Positions 49,401 to 59,343 of a DNA stretch of 64,000 bases are shown here, in pieces (positions within the stretch are counted from its first letter, which is position 1; every line of letters begins with the position of its first letter). This stretch comes from Blastocatellia bacterium UBA7656 (GTDB taxonomy: Bacteria > Acidobacteriota > Blastocatellia > UBA7656). The stretch spans positions 4,831 through 68,830 of the forward strand of contig DLHY01000155.1 of the NCBI GenBank assembly GCA_002483445.1. The letters are read 5' to 3'. Under the pieces are notes generated by a model. That model did no database searches. It saw only the letters and a list, made by a program, of their open reading frames with translations, and was not told the DNA's origin. The position numbers were made by a program, and so were the translations under genes.

Positions 49401-49898
49401 CTACATATCCGTCCTTTTCACCATCGCAGAAATCATTCGCGCGATCTGATCAAGGCGCGAAAACGTGGCGCTTTCTTCGCGGCGAAACGTGGCACTGTGA
49501 ATCGCGTCATTGATTCGATATCTGATGGTGAGAATCTGCTGGCGGGGAGGCTCTTTGTTTTCATTGCCCGCGAGCCTGCCAAACAATCCACGCACGGGAG
49601 CTTTGCCGACTGACCGCAGCGTGGCCGATGTGCGCGCCTCGACTATCTGATCCGAAGCGATCCACACCGCGCGGGTTCCCGGCATCACTTCGCTTATTTT
49701 TATCCCGTCCGCTTGAACCGTGAGCCTGATTGGAGTGGGGTCGGTCAATCGCTCAAGGCCGTCGAGGTATTCAAGCTCGATGACGATCTCGCGCGCTTTC
49801 GACGGGTCGCTTTCAAACATCGCTCCGCACCAGAGGCAACTGTGCGCTTTTGTCGCATTCATTCGACCGCAGGCATGACAATGAAGCTGTTGAGACAT
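49401..49898 (-). CDS. Zinc-ribbon protein of unknown function
   Basis: 165 aa. Residues 5-25 hold a Cys4 ribbon (CHACGRMNATKAHSCLWCG). The remainder is a beta-rich domain with PH-like or DUF-type pattern (REIVIELEYLDGLERL, PIRLTVQADGIKISEV, QQILTIRYRINDAIHSATFR). Not recognised. ATG 49898 is the first Met before the ribbon; the longer frame overlaps the upstream oxidoreductase gene. It follows that gene by 14 nt on the same strand. Confidence 0.6.
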   Translation of the reverse strand: MSQQLHCHACGRMNATKAHSCLWCGAMFESDPSKAREIVIELEYLDGLERLTDPTPIRLTVQADGIKISEVMPGTRAVWIASDQIVEARTSATLRSVGKAPVRGLFGRLAGNENKEPPRQQILTIRYRINDAIHSATFRREESATFSRLDQIARMISAMVKRTDM

Positions 49899-49912
49899 AT
49901 CTGATCGCGCGA

Positions 49913-51517
49913 TCAGTTTAACTTTCTCCCGCGCCAGTCCGCCAGTATCTCGCGCGCTGCATTCAGCCCCGGCGCTCCCATCACGCCTCCGCCGGGATGC
50001 GTTCCCGACCCGCACAGATAGAGCCTCTCAATCGGCGTGCGATACTGCGCCCACCCGGCGACGGGCCGCAGAAAGAACAACTGATCGAGCGTCATATCGC
50101 CGTGAAATATATTGCCGCCTGTGAGCGAATAATCCCTCTCCATATCGAGCGGAGAAATAACCTGCCGATGAATGATCGCCTGCTTTATGTTCGGCGCCTG
50201 TTCTGAAAGAAGATCGATGCACCGGTCGGCGAAGCTCTCCTTGATCGAATCCCAGTCCCCGTCGCGCAGATGATAGGGAGCGTACTGCACGAACATCGAC
50301 ATGATATGTTTTCCCGGCGGCGCTATCGAATCGTCGTAAGCAGTCGGAATCGTTATCTCAAGCATAGGGTTTGCAGACGGGCGACCTTCTGCCGCGTCTT
50401 CCCACGCGCGATCCATGTAATCCATCGAAGGGCAGATGTGAATCGTCGTCTTGTGCTGAGGCGCGAGGGACGCGCCCGGAAGCGCGGTGAAGTCGGGCAG
50501 CGCGTCAAGCGCGAGATTGATCTTGACGACCGAGCCGTTGATGCGAATCTTTTCGACTTCACGGTGAAAATCTTCTTCGAGCGCGTCAGGCTCCATGAGT
50601 TTGAGAAAAGTGATTTTCGGATCGGCATTCGAGATGACTGCGCGGGCGTGAATTTCTTCGCCGCTCGCAAGCGCGACACCATAAGCTCGATTGTTGCGCG
50701 CGAGTATCCGTATTACCTCAGCGCCAGTTTTTATCTTCGCGCCGCGGGACTCAGCCGAGCGAGCTATCGCTTGACTGATCGCGCCCATCCCGCCGCGCAC
50801 GAATCCCCACAGCCCGCGCACCCCTGTCGCTCCGCCCATCACGTGATGAAGCATGATGTAAGCCGTGCCGGGAGTCGACGGGCCGCCATTTGTGCCGATG
50901 ACTCCATCGGTCGCAAGTGTGGCTTTGATGTGATCGGACTCGAATCGCTCGTCGAGATAATCCCTCACGCTTCCGGTCATAATCCTGATGAGGTGAACCA
51001 AATCGGGATCGCGAAACCGAATCGCTTCCAGCCCGAATCGCGCCAGTCCGATCATGTCTTTCAAACGACGGCGAACGATATTGGGCGGAGTCGTCAGCAG
51101 AAGTTTTTCAACCCACTCGCTCAGTCGCACAAGGTCATGTTCGAACTGCGGATAGATCGCCGCGTCGCGCTTTGAAAACTTTTCCAGTTCGCGCTGAGTC
51201 GCAGCCATGTCCTTATGAAAAAAGAGGTGCCGCCCATCGGGGAAGACCGTGAAGAAAGCCGGGTCTTTGGGGTAGAGATGAAAGCCGAATCGTTCAAGCT
51301 CAAGCTCGCGAATGATCTGCGGTTGAAGCAGGCTGCAAAGGTAAGAGAGAGTCGAAACCTTGTAGCCCGGCCATGCCTCTTCGGTCACGCACGCGCCGCC
51401 CGGAACCCCTCGGCGTTCGAGGACTACGACGGAAAGACCTGCGCGAGCGAGATAGGCGGCGGTCACGAGTCCGTTATGCCCGCCGCCGATTATGATTGCG
51501 TCGTATGATTTGGTCAC
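49913..51517 (-). CDS. FAD-dependent oxidoreductase, PYROXD2/phytoene-desaturase type
   Basis: 534 aa. N-terminal dinucleotide fold YDAIIIGGGHNGLVTAAYLA and VVVLERRGVPGGACVTEE; C-terminal FAD motif LYLCGSGTHPGGGVMGAPGL. The middle follows the phytoene desaturase/PYROXD2 branch, whose bacterial members are of uncertain substrate. No carotenoid genes are nearby. I use the GTG at 51517 (GGAG upstream on the minus strand) because the longer frame to 51577 reads through a heptamer hairpin tract. Confidence 0.85.
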   Translation of the reverse strand: MTKSYDAIIIGGGHNGLVTAAYLARAGLSVVVLERRGVPGGACVTEEAWPGYKVSTLSYLCSLLQPQIIRELELERFGFHLYPKDPAFFTVFPDGRHLFFHKDMAATQRELEKFSKRDAAIYPQFEHDLVRLSEWVEKLLLTTPPNIVRRRLKDMIGLARFGLEAIRFRDPDLVHLIRIMTGSVRDYLDERFESDHIKATLATDGVIGTNGGPSTPGTAYIMLHHVMGGATGVRGLWGFVRGGMGAISQAIARSAESRGAKIKTGAEVIRILARNNRAYGVALASGEEIHARAVISNADPKITFLKLMEPDALEEDFHREVEKIRINGSVVKINLALDALPDFTALPGASLAPQHKTTIHICPSMDYMDRAWEDAAEGRPSANPMLEITIPTAYDDSIAPPGKHIMSMFVQYAPYHLRDGDWDSIKESFADRCIDLLSEQAPNIKQAIIHRQVISPLDMERDYSLTGGNIFHGDMTLDQLFFLRPVAGWAQYRTPIERLYLCGSGTHPGGGVMGAPGLNAAREILADWRGRKLN

Positions 51518-51537
51518 TGGTTGAAAGTCTCCGATCT

Positions 51538-51614
51538 GAACAGGTGACAGGTGTTGGGTGAAGGGTAACAAGCTCACCTCTTCGCCCTGTTCCCTGTCAT
51601 CTGTTCCCTATAAC
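51538..51614. repeat. Heptamer hairpin tract between DinB and oxidoreductase genes
   Basis: Eleven 7-nt units: GAACAGG, TGACAGG, TGTTGGG, TGAAGGG, TAACAAG, CTCACCT, CTTCGCC, CTGTTCC, CTGTCAT, CTGTTCC, CTATAAC. The second half complements the first. On the minus strand it contains the last codons and stop of the dinB-like gene. Confidence 0.88.
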
Positions 51615-52109
51615 CTTCTTATGAGTGCGTATCCATATTTCATCGACTGCGCCTTCCTTGAGCATCTTCGTTATGTAGACGATCTGCCCGGTGTGAGTGG
51701 CGATGTGAATCGCCACGTTGAAGATAAGATTGAAGACGGTCGGATTGTAGCCAGTCTCGGAAGTCGCTTGGGTGAAGCGCGAGGTGTCGAAGGATTCGAG
51801 AATCCCGGCGGCCTGATTTATGGTCTCGTTGAAAATTTCAAGGAGTTGTTCTTTTGCGACTGGGCCGCGCTCCGAGAATTCTGCCGGACGGTTGCGCGTG
51901 TACTCAAGCCCGCCAATTTCGCGCGAGAGATAATGGCGCATAGAGCCTGAGAGATGAAGTACGAGGTTCCCGACCGAGTTACTGGTTTCGTTGGGTCTCC
52001 ACCAGAGTTGTTCTTCGTTTAGTTCTTCGATGCAGGCGCGAATCTGTTCGGGCAGTATTCGAGTGATGCGGCTGCGAAGGGCTTCGAGTGCGATTGTATC
52101 GAGTTGCAT
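51597..52109 (-). CDS. DinB-like protein (DUF1572 type)
   Basis: 170 aa four-helix bundle of the DinB/YfiT fold: WWRPNETSNSVGNLVLHLSG with the first metal-binding His, then HIATHTGQIVYITKML with the other two. Members bind a metal and often act in thiol-dependent transfer (bacillithiol or mycothiol S-transferases) or DNA-damage response; function here is unknown. The C-terminal VIGNR and stop codon are coded by the heptamer hairpin tract, so the original end may have been longer or different. Confidence 0.8.
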   Translation of the reverse strand: MQLDTIALEALRSRITRILPEQIRACIEELNEEQLWWRPNETSNSVGNLVLHLSGSMRHYLSREIGGLEYTRNRPAEFSERGPVAKEQLLEIFNETINQAAGILESFDTSRFTQATSETGYNPTVFNLIFNVAIHIATHTGQIVYITKMLKEGAVDEIWIRTHKKVIGNR

Positions 52110-52575
52110 AAAGCTCCTTGTGAAAATCTGATGTCAGAGGAAGCGAGGAATTCTAGTTGTTTGAGATGGGCTTTTCAATCCGCGAGGTCGGTTGCGCCTT
52201 TTCGTGCCATATTTCCGCGAAAATTCTTGATAGAACAAAGCGGGCCGTGATAAATTTTTGAGTCCAGTGATTTAGCTGGACAGGGGGTTGGCTGACCGGG
52301 CTTGAGGCGGAAGCAGGCGATTGAAACGGTCATAAGAGAACCGGCGTTTGGAATGGTGAGTAAAACGTCGGCTTGCATAAAAACAGAGATAAACCAGGCA
52401 AGACTTATTTACCGCCCAGGCTATCCGCAAGCCCCGTTGCCCTGCCTCTACAGAAAATCTCTTGCTCTGCTCGCTCTGTGGTTTTTGTAGGAGTTGATAG
52501 CCGCCGTGCTTGAAGCACTCTCACCGCGCATCAAGTGTTTTCAGATAATTTCTGTGGGTCTTATGGGGTTGGTAT
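52110..52575. other. Gap between DinB and GGDEF genes
   Basis: No gene seen. Small hairpins: GTCCAG-TGATTTAG-CTGGAC (52262-52281) and GTGCT-TGA-AGCAC (about 52507-52519). I looked for a cyclic-di-GMP riboswitch in front of the GGDEF gene and did not recognise one. Confidence 0.5.
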
Positions 52576-53562
52576 ATGCAGATGCAGGAAGATTCATTAT
52601 CGGTTTCGATCTTTGAAGCAGCTATATGTTTGCACAATTCTCTCGATGCAGGGGATGTCGTATCTGAAACGATGAAATTGCTGCCGCGCCTCGTGCGCGC
52701 CGACGCCTGGGCTTTCTATCTGAAAGCGGAAAAGGCTACGCGGCTCGAACTGGTCAGGGTCATAAACGCCGGGTTTGGTCGCGTAAATCCCATAGTCGAT
52801 ATCGGTGGCAATGAGACTCCAATCGCGCGCTCCGTCATCGAGAATAAAATAATTCAGACGCACACGACGAGCGAATCCGCAGAAGGAGTGAGCCTTATGT
52901 GCGTTCCTCTGATCGCGGGGCATAGATTGATAGGCGCGATTCAGGCGGCGCGCAATGGCGAGGAGCCTTTTGCCGCAGTCGAGGTTAGGCTCATCGAGAT
53001 CATCTCAGCCTCGATAACGAGGGCGCTTGCAAACGCGATGGATTATCACCATGCTACGCGACAGTCTCTGATCGATGACCTCACACGCCTCTACAACGTG
53101 CGCTATCTTTACCGTATGCTTGAAAACGAGATTCGTCGCGCGGGCCGTTACGGCTGGCCGCTGTCGGTCGTCTTCATGGATCTGGACGGCTTCAAACAGG
53201 TCAATGACGCGCACGGCCATTGCGCCGGAAGTCACACGCTTTCGGAAGTCGCGCAGGTAATCCTTATGTCTGTCCGCGAAGTCGATTTCGTCTCGCGCTA
53301 CGGGGGAGATGAGTTCGTCATAATGCTGCCGGAAACCTCTTCGCGCAAAGCTGTCGAAGTGGCCGAAAGAGTGCGCTCGAATATCAGCGATCACAGCTTC
53401 GATGGCGGGGTCGGAGCTGATATTCATCTGACGGCGAGCTTCGGAGTGGCCACCTTTCCGGAACATGGGAGCGAATCGGAGAAACTCATAGAACTGGCTG
53501 ATGCTGCTATGTATCAGGCCAAACAGCGCCACAAAAACACTGTCAATGTGGCTGCATCCTGA
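52576..53562 (+). CDS. GAF-GGDEF diguanylate cyclase
   Basis: 328 aa. A GAF sensor (about residues 20-155; VSLMCVPLIAGHRLIGAIQA) is followed by a GGDEF domain (LIDDLTRLYNVRYLYRMLEN, VFMDLDGFKQVNDAHGH, RYGGDEFVIMLPE). The active-site GGDEF is intact and RxxD (REVD) lies five residues before it, so product inhibition should work. It makes cyclic di-GMP in the cytoplasm in response to an unknown small molecule. No EAL or HD-GYP partner is fused; the HD-GYP protein at 46961 is a plausible opponent. Confidence 0.93.
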   Translation: MQMQEDSLSVSIFEAAICLHNSLDAGDVVSETMKLLPRLVRADAWAFYLKAEKATRLELVRVINAGFGRVNPIVDIGGNETPIARSVIENKIIQTHTTSESAEGVSLMCVPLIAGHRLIGAIQAARNGEEPFAAVEVRLIEIISASITRALANAMDYHHATRQSLIDDLTRLYNVRYLYRMLENEIRRAGRYGWPLSVVFMDLDGFKQVNDAHGHCAGSHTLSEVAQVILMSVREVDFVSRYGGDEFVIMLPETSSRKAVEVAERVRSNISDHSFDGGVGADIHLTASFGVATFPEHGSESEKLIELADAAMYQAKQRHKNTVNVAAS

Positions 53563-53612
53563 TAACCACGAACAGGCGCAAGGCGCGCCTGAAGGAAAGT
53601 AAGAACGCTTAA

Positions 53613-54659
<1,047 letters not shown>

Positions 54660-54662
54660 TGG

Positions 54663-54760
54663 CAGGGAACAGGGAACAGGGAACAGGGGACAGGGAAGAA
54701 AGACAAAAACTTCGTACCTATAACCTGTTCCCTGTAACCTGTTCCCTGTAACCTATGAGC
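54663..54760 (+). repeat. Heptamer hairpin tract between mreB and mreC
   Basis: Fourteen 7-nt units without a break: CAGGGAA three times, CAGGGGA, CAGGGAA, four loop units, TGTTCCC/TGTAACC twice, TATGAGC. The two arms are complementary. The mreC ATG (54755) is inside the last unit, so the tract reaches exactly to the start codon and no ordinary ribosome-binding sequence is left. Confidence 0.9.
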
Positions 54761-55624
54761 GCAAACCCTGCACAACAGAAATCGCACTGGCTGCTGGCTG
54801 CGCTCTTGCTCGCGCAGATAGTGCTGATGTCGGCAAGCGCGCGAGATCAGCAGAGCGGACAATCAATGCTGCGAACGTGGATCATGACGCCGCTCTCGTT
54901 CGTGGCGAATCGCGCAGACCGTGTTTATTCGGCTGTATCCGGGTGGATTGCAGGCTATGTCGCGCTCCGCGGCGTGAGGGAGGAGAATGCGCATCTTCGC
55001 GAAGAAGTCGAACGGCTGACCGCCGAGCGCAACGAAGCCCTCGAACGCTCGAACCGCCTCGATCTCGTCGAGCGCGAACTCGGACTTCAATCGCGACCTG
55101 TATGGCCGTCGATAGCGGCCAATGTGGTTTCGCGCGAGATGTCAGTGTGGTCGCGCAGGCTCATCATTGATCGCGGGACCCTGGACGGAGTCAAAAAGGA
55201 CATGCCGGTTGCTACAAATAGCGGAATAGTCGGGCGGGTGGTGAGCGTCGGCCCTAACTGGGCGCAGGTTCAGGTGATAACGGACAAGCAGGCGGGCGCG
55301 GGCGCGATGCTTCAAAACTCGCGCGCAATGGGCGAAATGCGCGGACTCGGCTCGGATCGCTGCGAGCTTAAAAGCATCTCCACCGCGCAGGAAGTCCAGA
55401 TCGGCGAAGCGATCATCACTACGGGGCTTGATCGAATTTATCCCAAGGGCTTGTTGATAGGCACGGTCGAGCAGGTTGAAAGCGATCCCAATTCGCCGTC
55501 GCTGAGGATCATCATCATTCCGTCAGCGAAGGTTGATCGCGTCGAAAACGTTTTAGTGCTCATGGTGGAAGAAAAGGATTTGAAGATGGAAGAAGCCGAT
55601 AAGAGCAGTATGGGTTCGAGGTGA
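54755..55624 (+). CDS. mreC: Rod shape-determining protein MreC
   Basis: 289 aa. One membrane helix (WLLAALLLAQIVLMSASA), a periplasmic coiled coil (REENAHLREEVERLTAERNE) and the MreC beta domain (VVSREMSVWSRRLIIDRGTL, GIVGRVVSVGPNWAQVQVIT, GLDRIYPKGLLIGTVEQVE). It links MreB to PBP2 and RodA in the elongasome. The start lies in the heptamer tract, which may limit its translation. Its stop overlaps the ribosome-binding region of mreD. Confidence 0.93.
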   Translation: MSANPAQQKSHWLLAALLLAQIVLMSASARDQQSGQSMLRTWIMTPLSFVANRADRVYSAVSGWIAGYVALRGVREENAHLREEVERLTAERNEALERSNRLDLVERELGLQSRPVWPSIAANVVSREMSVWSRRLIIDRGTLDGVKKDMPVATNSGIVGRVVSVGPNWAQVQVITDKQAGAGAMLQNSRAMGEMRGLGSDRCELKSISTAQEVQIGEAIITTGLDRIYPKGLLIGTVEQVESDPNSPSLRIIIIPSAKVDRVENVLVLMVEEKDLKMEEADKSSMGSR

Positions 55625-55626
55625 GG

Positions 55627-55653
55627 GTGCAGACACTAAAGTGCAGACACTAA
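55627..55653 (+). promoter_or_regulatory. Duplicated start region and 8-codon leader frame before mreD
   Basis: GTGCAGACACTAAA occurs twice in tandem (55627-55640, 55641-55654). The ribosome-binding sequence GAGG (55618-55621) is well placed for the first GTG, which gives eight codons then TAA (55651-55653) overlapping the real mreD start. Translation of mreD may depend on restart after this leader. Confidence 0.6.
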
Positions 55654-56168
55654 AGATCGCTCTTACAATTTTCATCGCGCTAATCGCGGAAATGCTGCTC
55701 TCGAAGAGGCTGTGGTTCTTTCAATATCTCGATCTGCCGCTGATAATCACGGTTTATTTCTCTTTGCAGCGCGCGCCCGTTCTGGGGATGATTACAGGGG
55801 CGGCGGCAGGAATCGCGGGCGACGCCGTAGACGGCGGAGTGCTTGGCACTGGCGGGTTCGCAAAAACTTTGCTCGGCTATATCATAGCCGTGTTGTCGAT
55901 CAAGTTTCCGCTTCAGAACCCGTTGGCTCGACTCGCGGTCGTGGCAGTGGCGTCAACCGCCAGCACGATCATCTACGTCGGATTGAACCTGATGCTCGAC
56001 AGAGAGATTTCTTATATCGCCAACTGGATCGAGTTCAGCAGGGTTATGGGATGGAAGACGCTGACCGACACGCTGGCTTCCGTTCCTGTGTTCTTCATTC
56101 TGGATCGCGTGTTTCCCGATCAGCCCGCCGCTTCGCGGATGGCTATAAAAAAGAGGTTCTATGAGTAA
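55641..56168 (+). CDS. mreD: Rod shape-determining protein MreD
   Basis: 175 aa, five or six membrane helices and no large soluble part. MreD is poorly conserved and is assigned from position and pattern (LWFFQYLDLPLIITVYFSLQ, MITGAAAGIAGDAVDGGVLG, GFAKTLLGYIIAVLSIKFPL). It belongs to the elongasome with MreC and PBP2. The GTG start is the second copy of a tandemly duplicated 14-bp start region. Its 3' end overlaps mrdA by 8 nt. Confidence 0.88.
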   Translation: MQTLKIALTIFIALIAEMLLSKRLWFFQYLDLPLIITVYFSLQRAPVLGMITGAAAGIAGDAVDGGVLGTGGFAKTLLGYIIAVLSIKFPLQNPLARLAVVAVASTASTIIYVGLNLMLDREISYIANWIEFSRVMGWKTLTDTLASVPVFFILDRVFPDQPAASRMAIKKRFYE

Positions 56169-58059
56169 TCAGAGCCTGAAAGAAGAGTCCTTCGATTTCG
56201 ATCTGAGATTGAAAGGCATACTAATCGTCACAATAGGGATTTTCGTCATACTCGGCATAAGATTCTACTTTCTTCAGATTTCGCGGCATCACGATTTTCA
56301 GCAGCGGGCCGAGAACAATCGCATTCGTGAAATTCCCATACTCGCGCCGCGCGGCGCGATTTACGACCGCCAGGGCAGGACGCTCGTCGATAACACACCC
56401 GCTTACAATGTGGTGATTTATCCCGACCTCGTGAAAGACCCCGCTCAGACCATAGATGCGCTTGCGCGGTACTTCGGAGTCGACCGCGAGCAGGTAGCCG
56501 CCGAGCTTCGCAACACAAATCGCTCGAAGTCTCTGCCCATACTCGTCAAGCAGAACGCAAGCATACCCGACCGCCATTGGATAGCCGCTCACGGTTTCGA
56601 TTACCCTGAGATAAATATCGAGCTTCAGCCTCAACGTCGCTATCCGCACGGCAAGCTTGCCGCGCACGTTCTCGGCTACATCGGAGAGATAAGCCCCAGA
56701 CAACTCGAAGACCCCCGTTATGCTGAAGCCGGATACAAACCGGGCGACATCATAGGACTTTCGGGGATCGAGGCTTACTACGACAGGGATCTGCGCGGCG
56801 AAAACGGAATGAAGCGCGTTATGGTCGACAGTCGCGGCGTGCCGCTTGAGACGCTCGAAGAAATTCCTCCGAGAAAAGGGCGCGACATCTTCACCACGCT
56901 CGACATAGATATTCAGCAGGTCGCCGAAGAGACCTTCGACAACGCGGGTCAGCGAGGTGTGGCAATAGCGATGAATCCGCAAAACGGCGAGATACTGGCC
57001 CTCTCCTCGCGCCCCGCCTACGATCCCAACATCTTCGCGCAGAACGTCATTTCATCGGGAGAGAAGCGCGCCGAAGTGATCGCGCTCATCCGCGACCCTG
57101 AACATCCGCTCTATAACAACGCCATTCAGGGGCGCTATCCGACAGGGTCGACGTGGAAACTGCTGATGGCGGCAGCCGCGCTCGAAGAAGGGATCATCAC
57201 GCCCAAGGAGTCGAGCATAGTCTGCGGCGGCGGGATTCAGATGGGCAATCGCTTCGTTGGGTGCATGGGCAATCACGGCGCGCCCGCTATTCACCCGGCG
57301 ATAGTTCATTCCTGCGACGGATATTTTTACCGCCTCGGATTGAAGATGGGCATAGACAAGATGCACGAGTGGGTAGTGAAATTCGGGGCAGGCGGGCGAA
57401 CGGGAATAGACCTGCCTCACGAAGTGAAAGGATGGATACCCGACCGCGATTTCAAGCGCAAGCTGAATCCGAAAGACCCGGAATGGAAAGATTTCGACAC
57501 CGTGCTTGCTTCCATAGGCCAGGGAACGGTTGCCATAACGCCTATGGAATTGTTGTATGCCGTGTCGGGCATCATCGCAGAAGGACGTTACATCGCTCCT
57601 CATGTGATGAAGGAATTGCGCGACCCCGTGGAGCCGTACAAGGAAGAGATCGTTGAATTGAAACTCTCGAAAGAGACCATCGATATCGTGAGCTATGGCG
57701 CGTGGGGCGTGGTCAACGAAGGCGGGACGGCGGGCGGCCTGTTCCCGCGCGAACTCAACGTCGGAGGCAAGACCGGAACCGCTCAGGTGATAGCGAAAGA
57801 AAAAGTGCGCGGGAAAGAGCATCACGATCATGGATGGTTCATCTGCTTCGCGCCGCTTCACACTGAAGAAAAACCGGAAATCGCGGTAGTCGTGCTGACT
57901 CCTAATGGCGGATTCGGCGGCAAGGTGTCGGCTCCAAAGGCGAGGCAGATCATCGGCGCTTATTATTCGAAGAAGCTCAATCGCGCGGTCATACCTGAAA
58001 TGGCGGGCCGATTCGGGCTGGAGCCATCGAAGGCGGAAATCTCGACTGCCCGACGGTGA
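56161..58059 (+). CDS. mrdA: Penicillin-binding protein 2 (elongation transpeptidase)
   Basis: 632 aa class B PBP. Membrane anchor about residues 20-42, dimer/pedestal domain (ILAPRGAIYDRQGRTLVDNT), then the transpeptidase: SxxK as STWK in PTGSTWKLLMAAA, SxD as SCD in IVHSCDGYFYRLG, KTG in GGKTGTAQV. It cross-links peptidoglycan during side-wall growth with RodA. Overlaps mreD by 8 nt. A 9-nt-unit hairpin tract separates it from rodA. Confidence 0.95.
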   Translation: MSNQSLKEESFDFDLRLKGILIVTIGIFVILGIRFYFLQISRHHDFQQRAENNRIREIPILAPRGAIYDRQGRTLVDNTPAYNVVIYPDLVKDPAQTIDALARYFGVDREQVAAELRNTNRSKSLPILVKQNASIPDRHWIAAHGFDYPEINIELQPQRRYPHGKLAAHVLGYIGEISPRQLEDPRYAEAGYKPGDIIGLSGIEAYYDRDLRGENGMKRVMVDSRGVPLETLEEIPPRKGRDIFTTLDIDIQQVAEETFDNAGQRGVAIAMNPQNGEILALSSRPAYDPNIFAQNVISSGEKRAEVIALIRDPEHPLYNNAIQGRYPTGSTWKLLMAAAALEEGIITPKESSIVCGGGIQMGNRFVGCMGNHGAPAIHPAIVHSCDGYFYRLGLKMGIDKMHEWVVKFGAGGRTGIDLPHEVKGWIPDRDFKRKLNPKDPEWKDFDTVLASIGQGTVAITPMELLYAVSGIIAEGRYIAPHVMKELRDPVEPYKEEIVELKLSKETIDIVSYGAWGVVNEGGTAGGLFPRELNVGGKTGTAQVIAKEKVRGKEHHDHGWFICFAPLHTEEKPEIAVVVLTPNGGFGGKVSAPKARQIIGAYYSKKLNRAVIPEMAGRFGLEPSKAEISTARR

Positions 58060-58115
58060 GTCTTGAGAGTCTTGAGAGTTCAAACCATCCGACTCTATGG
58101 ACTCGATAGACTTCG
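58060..58115 (+). repeat. Nonamer hairpin tract between mrdA and rodA
   Basis: 9-nt units: GAGTCTTGA twice, GAGTTCAAA, CCATCCGAC, TCTATGGAC, TCGATAGAC, TTCGAAGGT. GAGTCTTGA and the later GACTC units pair. The unit is 9, as in the tract before cheB. Confidence 0.75.
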
Positions 58116-58176
58116 AAGGTTAATATGCTGCTTGAGTGCATCCTTGAACCGCAGCCCCCTTCATGAGTAAACGGCA

Positions 58177-59271
58177 ATGGTGGAACTGAAGAGAAAAACT
58201 TTGAGAGACATCGACTGGGCGCTTGTCGCGGCTCCCGTCGGGCTGACTCTTTTCGGCTGCCTCGGCATATACAGCACTGCGCCCAACCATGACTTCGTTA
58301 AAAAGCAGGTGATGTTTCTCGTCCTGGGGCTTGTCGTCGCTACGGTCGCTATGCTGACCGATTACCGAAAAGCCATCACTGAGATCGCGCCGTTCTTTTA
58401 TGCAGCGACGCTCGTTCTTCTCGTCCTTGTCCTCTTCATAGGCGAAGAGATCAACGGCAACAAAGCGTGGCTGAGAATTCCCGGCCTGTTCGGATTTCAA
58501 CCCTCGGAGTTCGCCAAGCTTGCGACCATAATGATGCTGGCGCGGTTTATGTCGCGCCCACGCACCGGGGCGCTTTCGATCAAGGACATGCTTGTGATGG
58601 CGGCAATCGTTTTGCCTCCGGTCATCCTCATCGCGCTCGGAAAAGACATCGGCACGATGCTCACATTCGGCGCGATACTCGGAGCGTTTTATTTTCTCGG
58701 CGGGTTGCGCAAAAGATGGCTGGTCGCGGGAATCATCGCCGTCGGAGTGGCGCTCGTCGCTATCTATCCGCACCTGAAGCCTTATCAGAGAGAACGTGTT
58801 GACGTGATTCTCAATCCCGAAAAAGCTGACCCTAGGGGCTACGGCTATCAGACTATTCAATCGATGGTGGCGGTCGGTTCGGGCGGCGTTTTGGGAAAAG
58901 GGATAGGCGAAGGCACGCAGGGCAAACTCGGTTTTCTGCCCTACGCCTATTCGGATTTCATAGGCGCGGTCGTCGCCGAAGAAACCGGATTCGTCGGCGT
59001 GCTGTTGATGATGACTCTCTACCTGACGCTGATTTATCGCCTGGTTCACATAGCCGAGGGCGCGCGAGACCGCGCGGGCGCGCTGATGGTGATGGGGTTG
59101 GTCGCGCTCATCACTTTTCACATAGCCTGCAACCTCGGAATGGTCGTCGGGCTGATGCCGATTATGGGAATACCTCTCCCGTTGATGAGCGCGGGCGGGA
59201 CGGCTGTGATAACCATATTCGCGGGCGTGGGATTGGCCCTGAGCGTGAGGCTCAAGCGATTCGTTAATTGA
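58177..59271 (+). CDS. rodA: Peptidoglycan glycosyltransferase RodA
   Basis: 364 aa, SEDS family, about ten membrane helices. Conserved blocks: GNKAWLRIPGLFGFQPSEFA, GKDIGTMLTFGAI, GFLPYAYSDFIGAVVAEETG (with the conserved Asp of the SEDS active site) and GMVVGLMPIMGIPLPLMSAG. It polymerises lipid II and works with PBP2. ATG 58177 has no clear ribosome-binding sequence; GTG 58180 is next to it. A heptamer tract fills the 71 nt to the next gene. Confidence 0.95.
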   Translation: MVELKRKTLRDIDWALVAAPVGLTLFGCLGIYSTAPNHDFVKKQVMFLVLGLVVATVAMLTDYRKAITEIAPFFYAATLVLLVLVLFIGEEINGNKAWLRIPGLFGFQPSEFAKLATIMMLARFMSRPRTGALSIKDMLVMAAIVLPPVILIALGKDIGTMLTFGAILGAFYFLGGLRKRWLVAGIIAVGVALVAIYPHLKPYQRERVDVILNPEKADPRGYGYQTIQSMVAVGSGGVLGKGIGEGTQGKLGFLPYAYSDFIGAVVAEETGFVGVLLMMTLYLTLIYRLVHIAEGARDRAGALMVMGLVALITFHIACNLGMVVGLMPIMGIPLPLMSAGGTAVITIFAGVGLALSVRLKRFVN

Positions 59272-59273
59272 TC

Positions 59274-59343
59274 GTCAGTTGTCATTCGTCAGTTGCCAGT
59301 CACGACCACTGACCACTGACCACTGACCACTGACCACTGACTA
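59274..59343 (+). repeat. Heptamer tract filling the gap from rodA to the radical SAM gene
   Basis: Ten 7-nt units: GTCAGTT, GTCATTC, GTCAGTT, GCCAGTC, ACGACCA, then CTGACCA four times and CTGACTA. The ATG (59343) begins at the last base of the last unit. No ribosome-binding sequence remains. GTCAGT and ACTGAC parts can pair. Confidence 0.9.

Noticed and set aside
50270..51175. 301-aa plus-strand frame opposite the oxidoreductase gene
   Set aside because: Arg/His-rich shadow frame of a GC-rich gene, without start signal or domain.
52110..52575. Cyclic-di-GMP riboswitch before the GGDEF gene
   Set aside because: I looked for the conserved GEMM loops and tetraloop-receptor pattern and did not find them; only small hairpins are present.
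54663..54760. CRISPR-like appearance of the repeat tracts
   Set aside because: Units are 7-11 nt with no spacers, no cas genes are present, and the halves are complementary.
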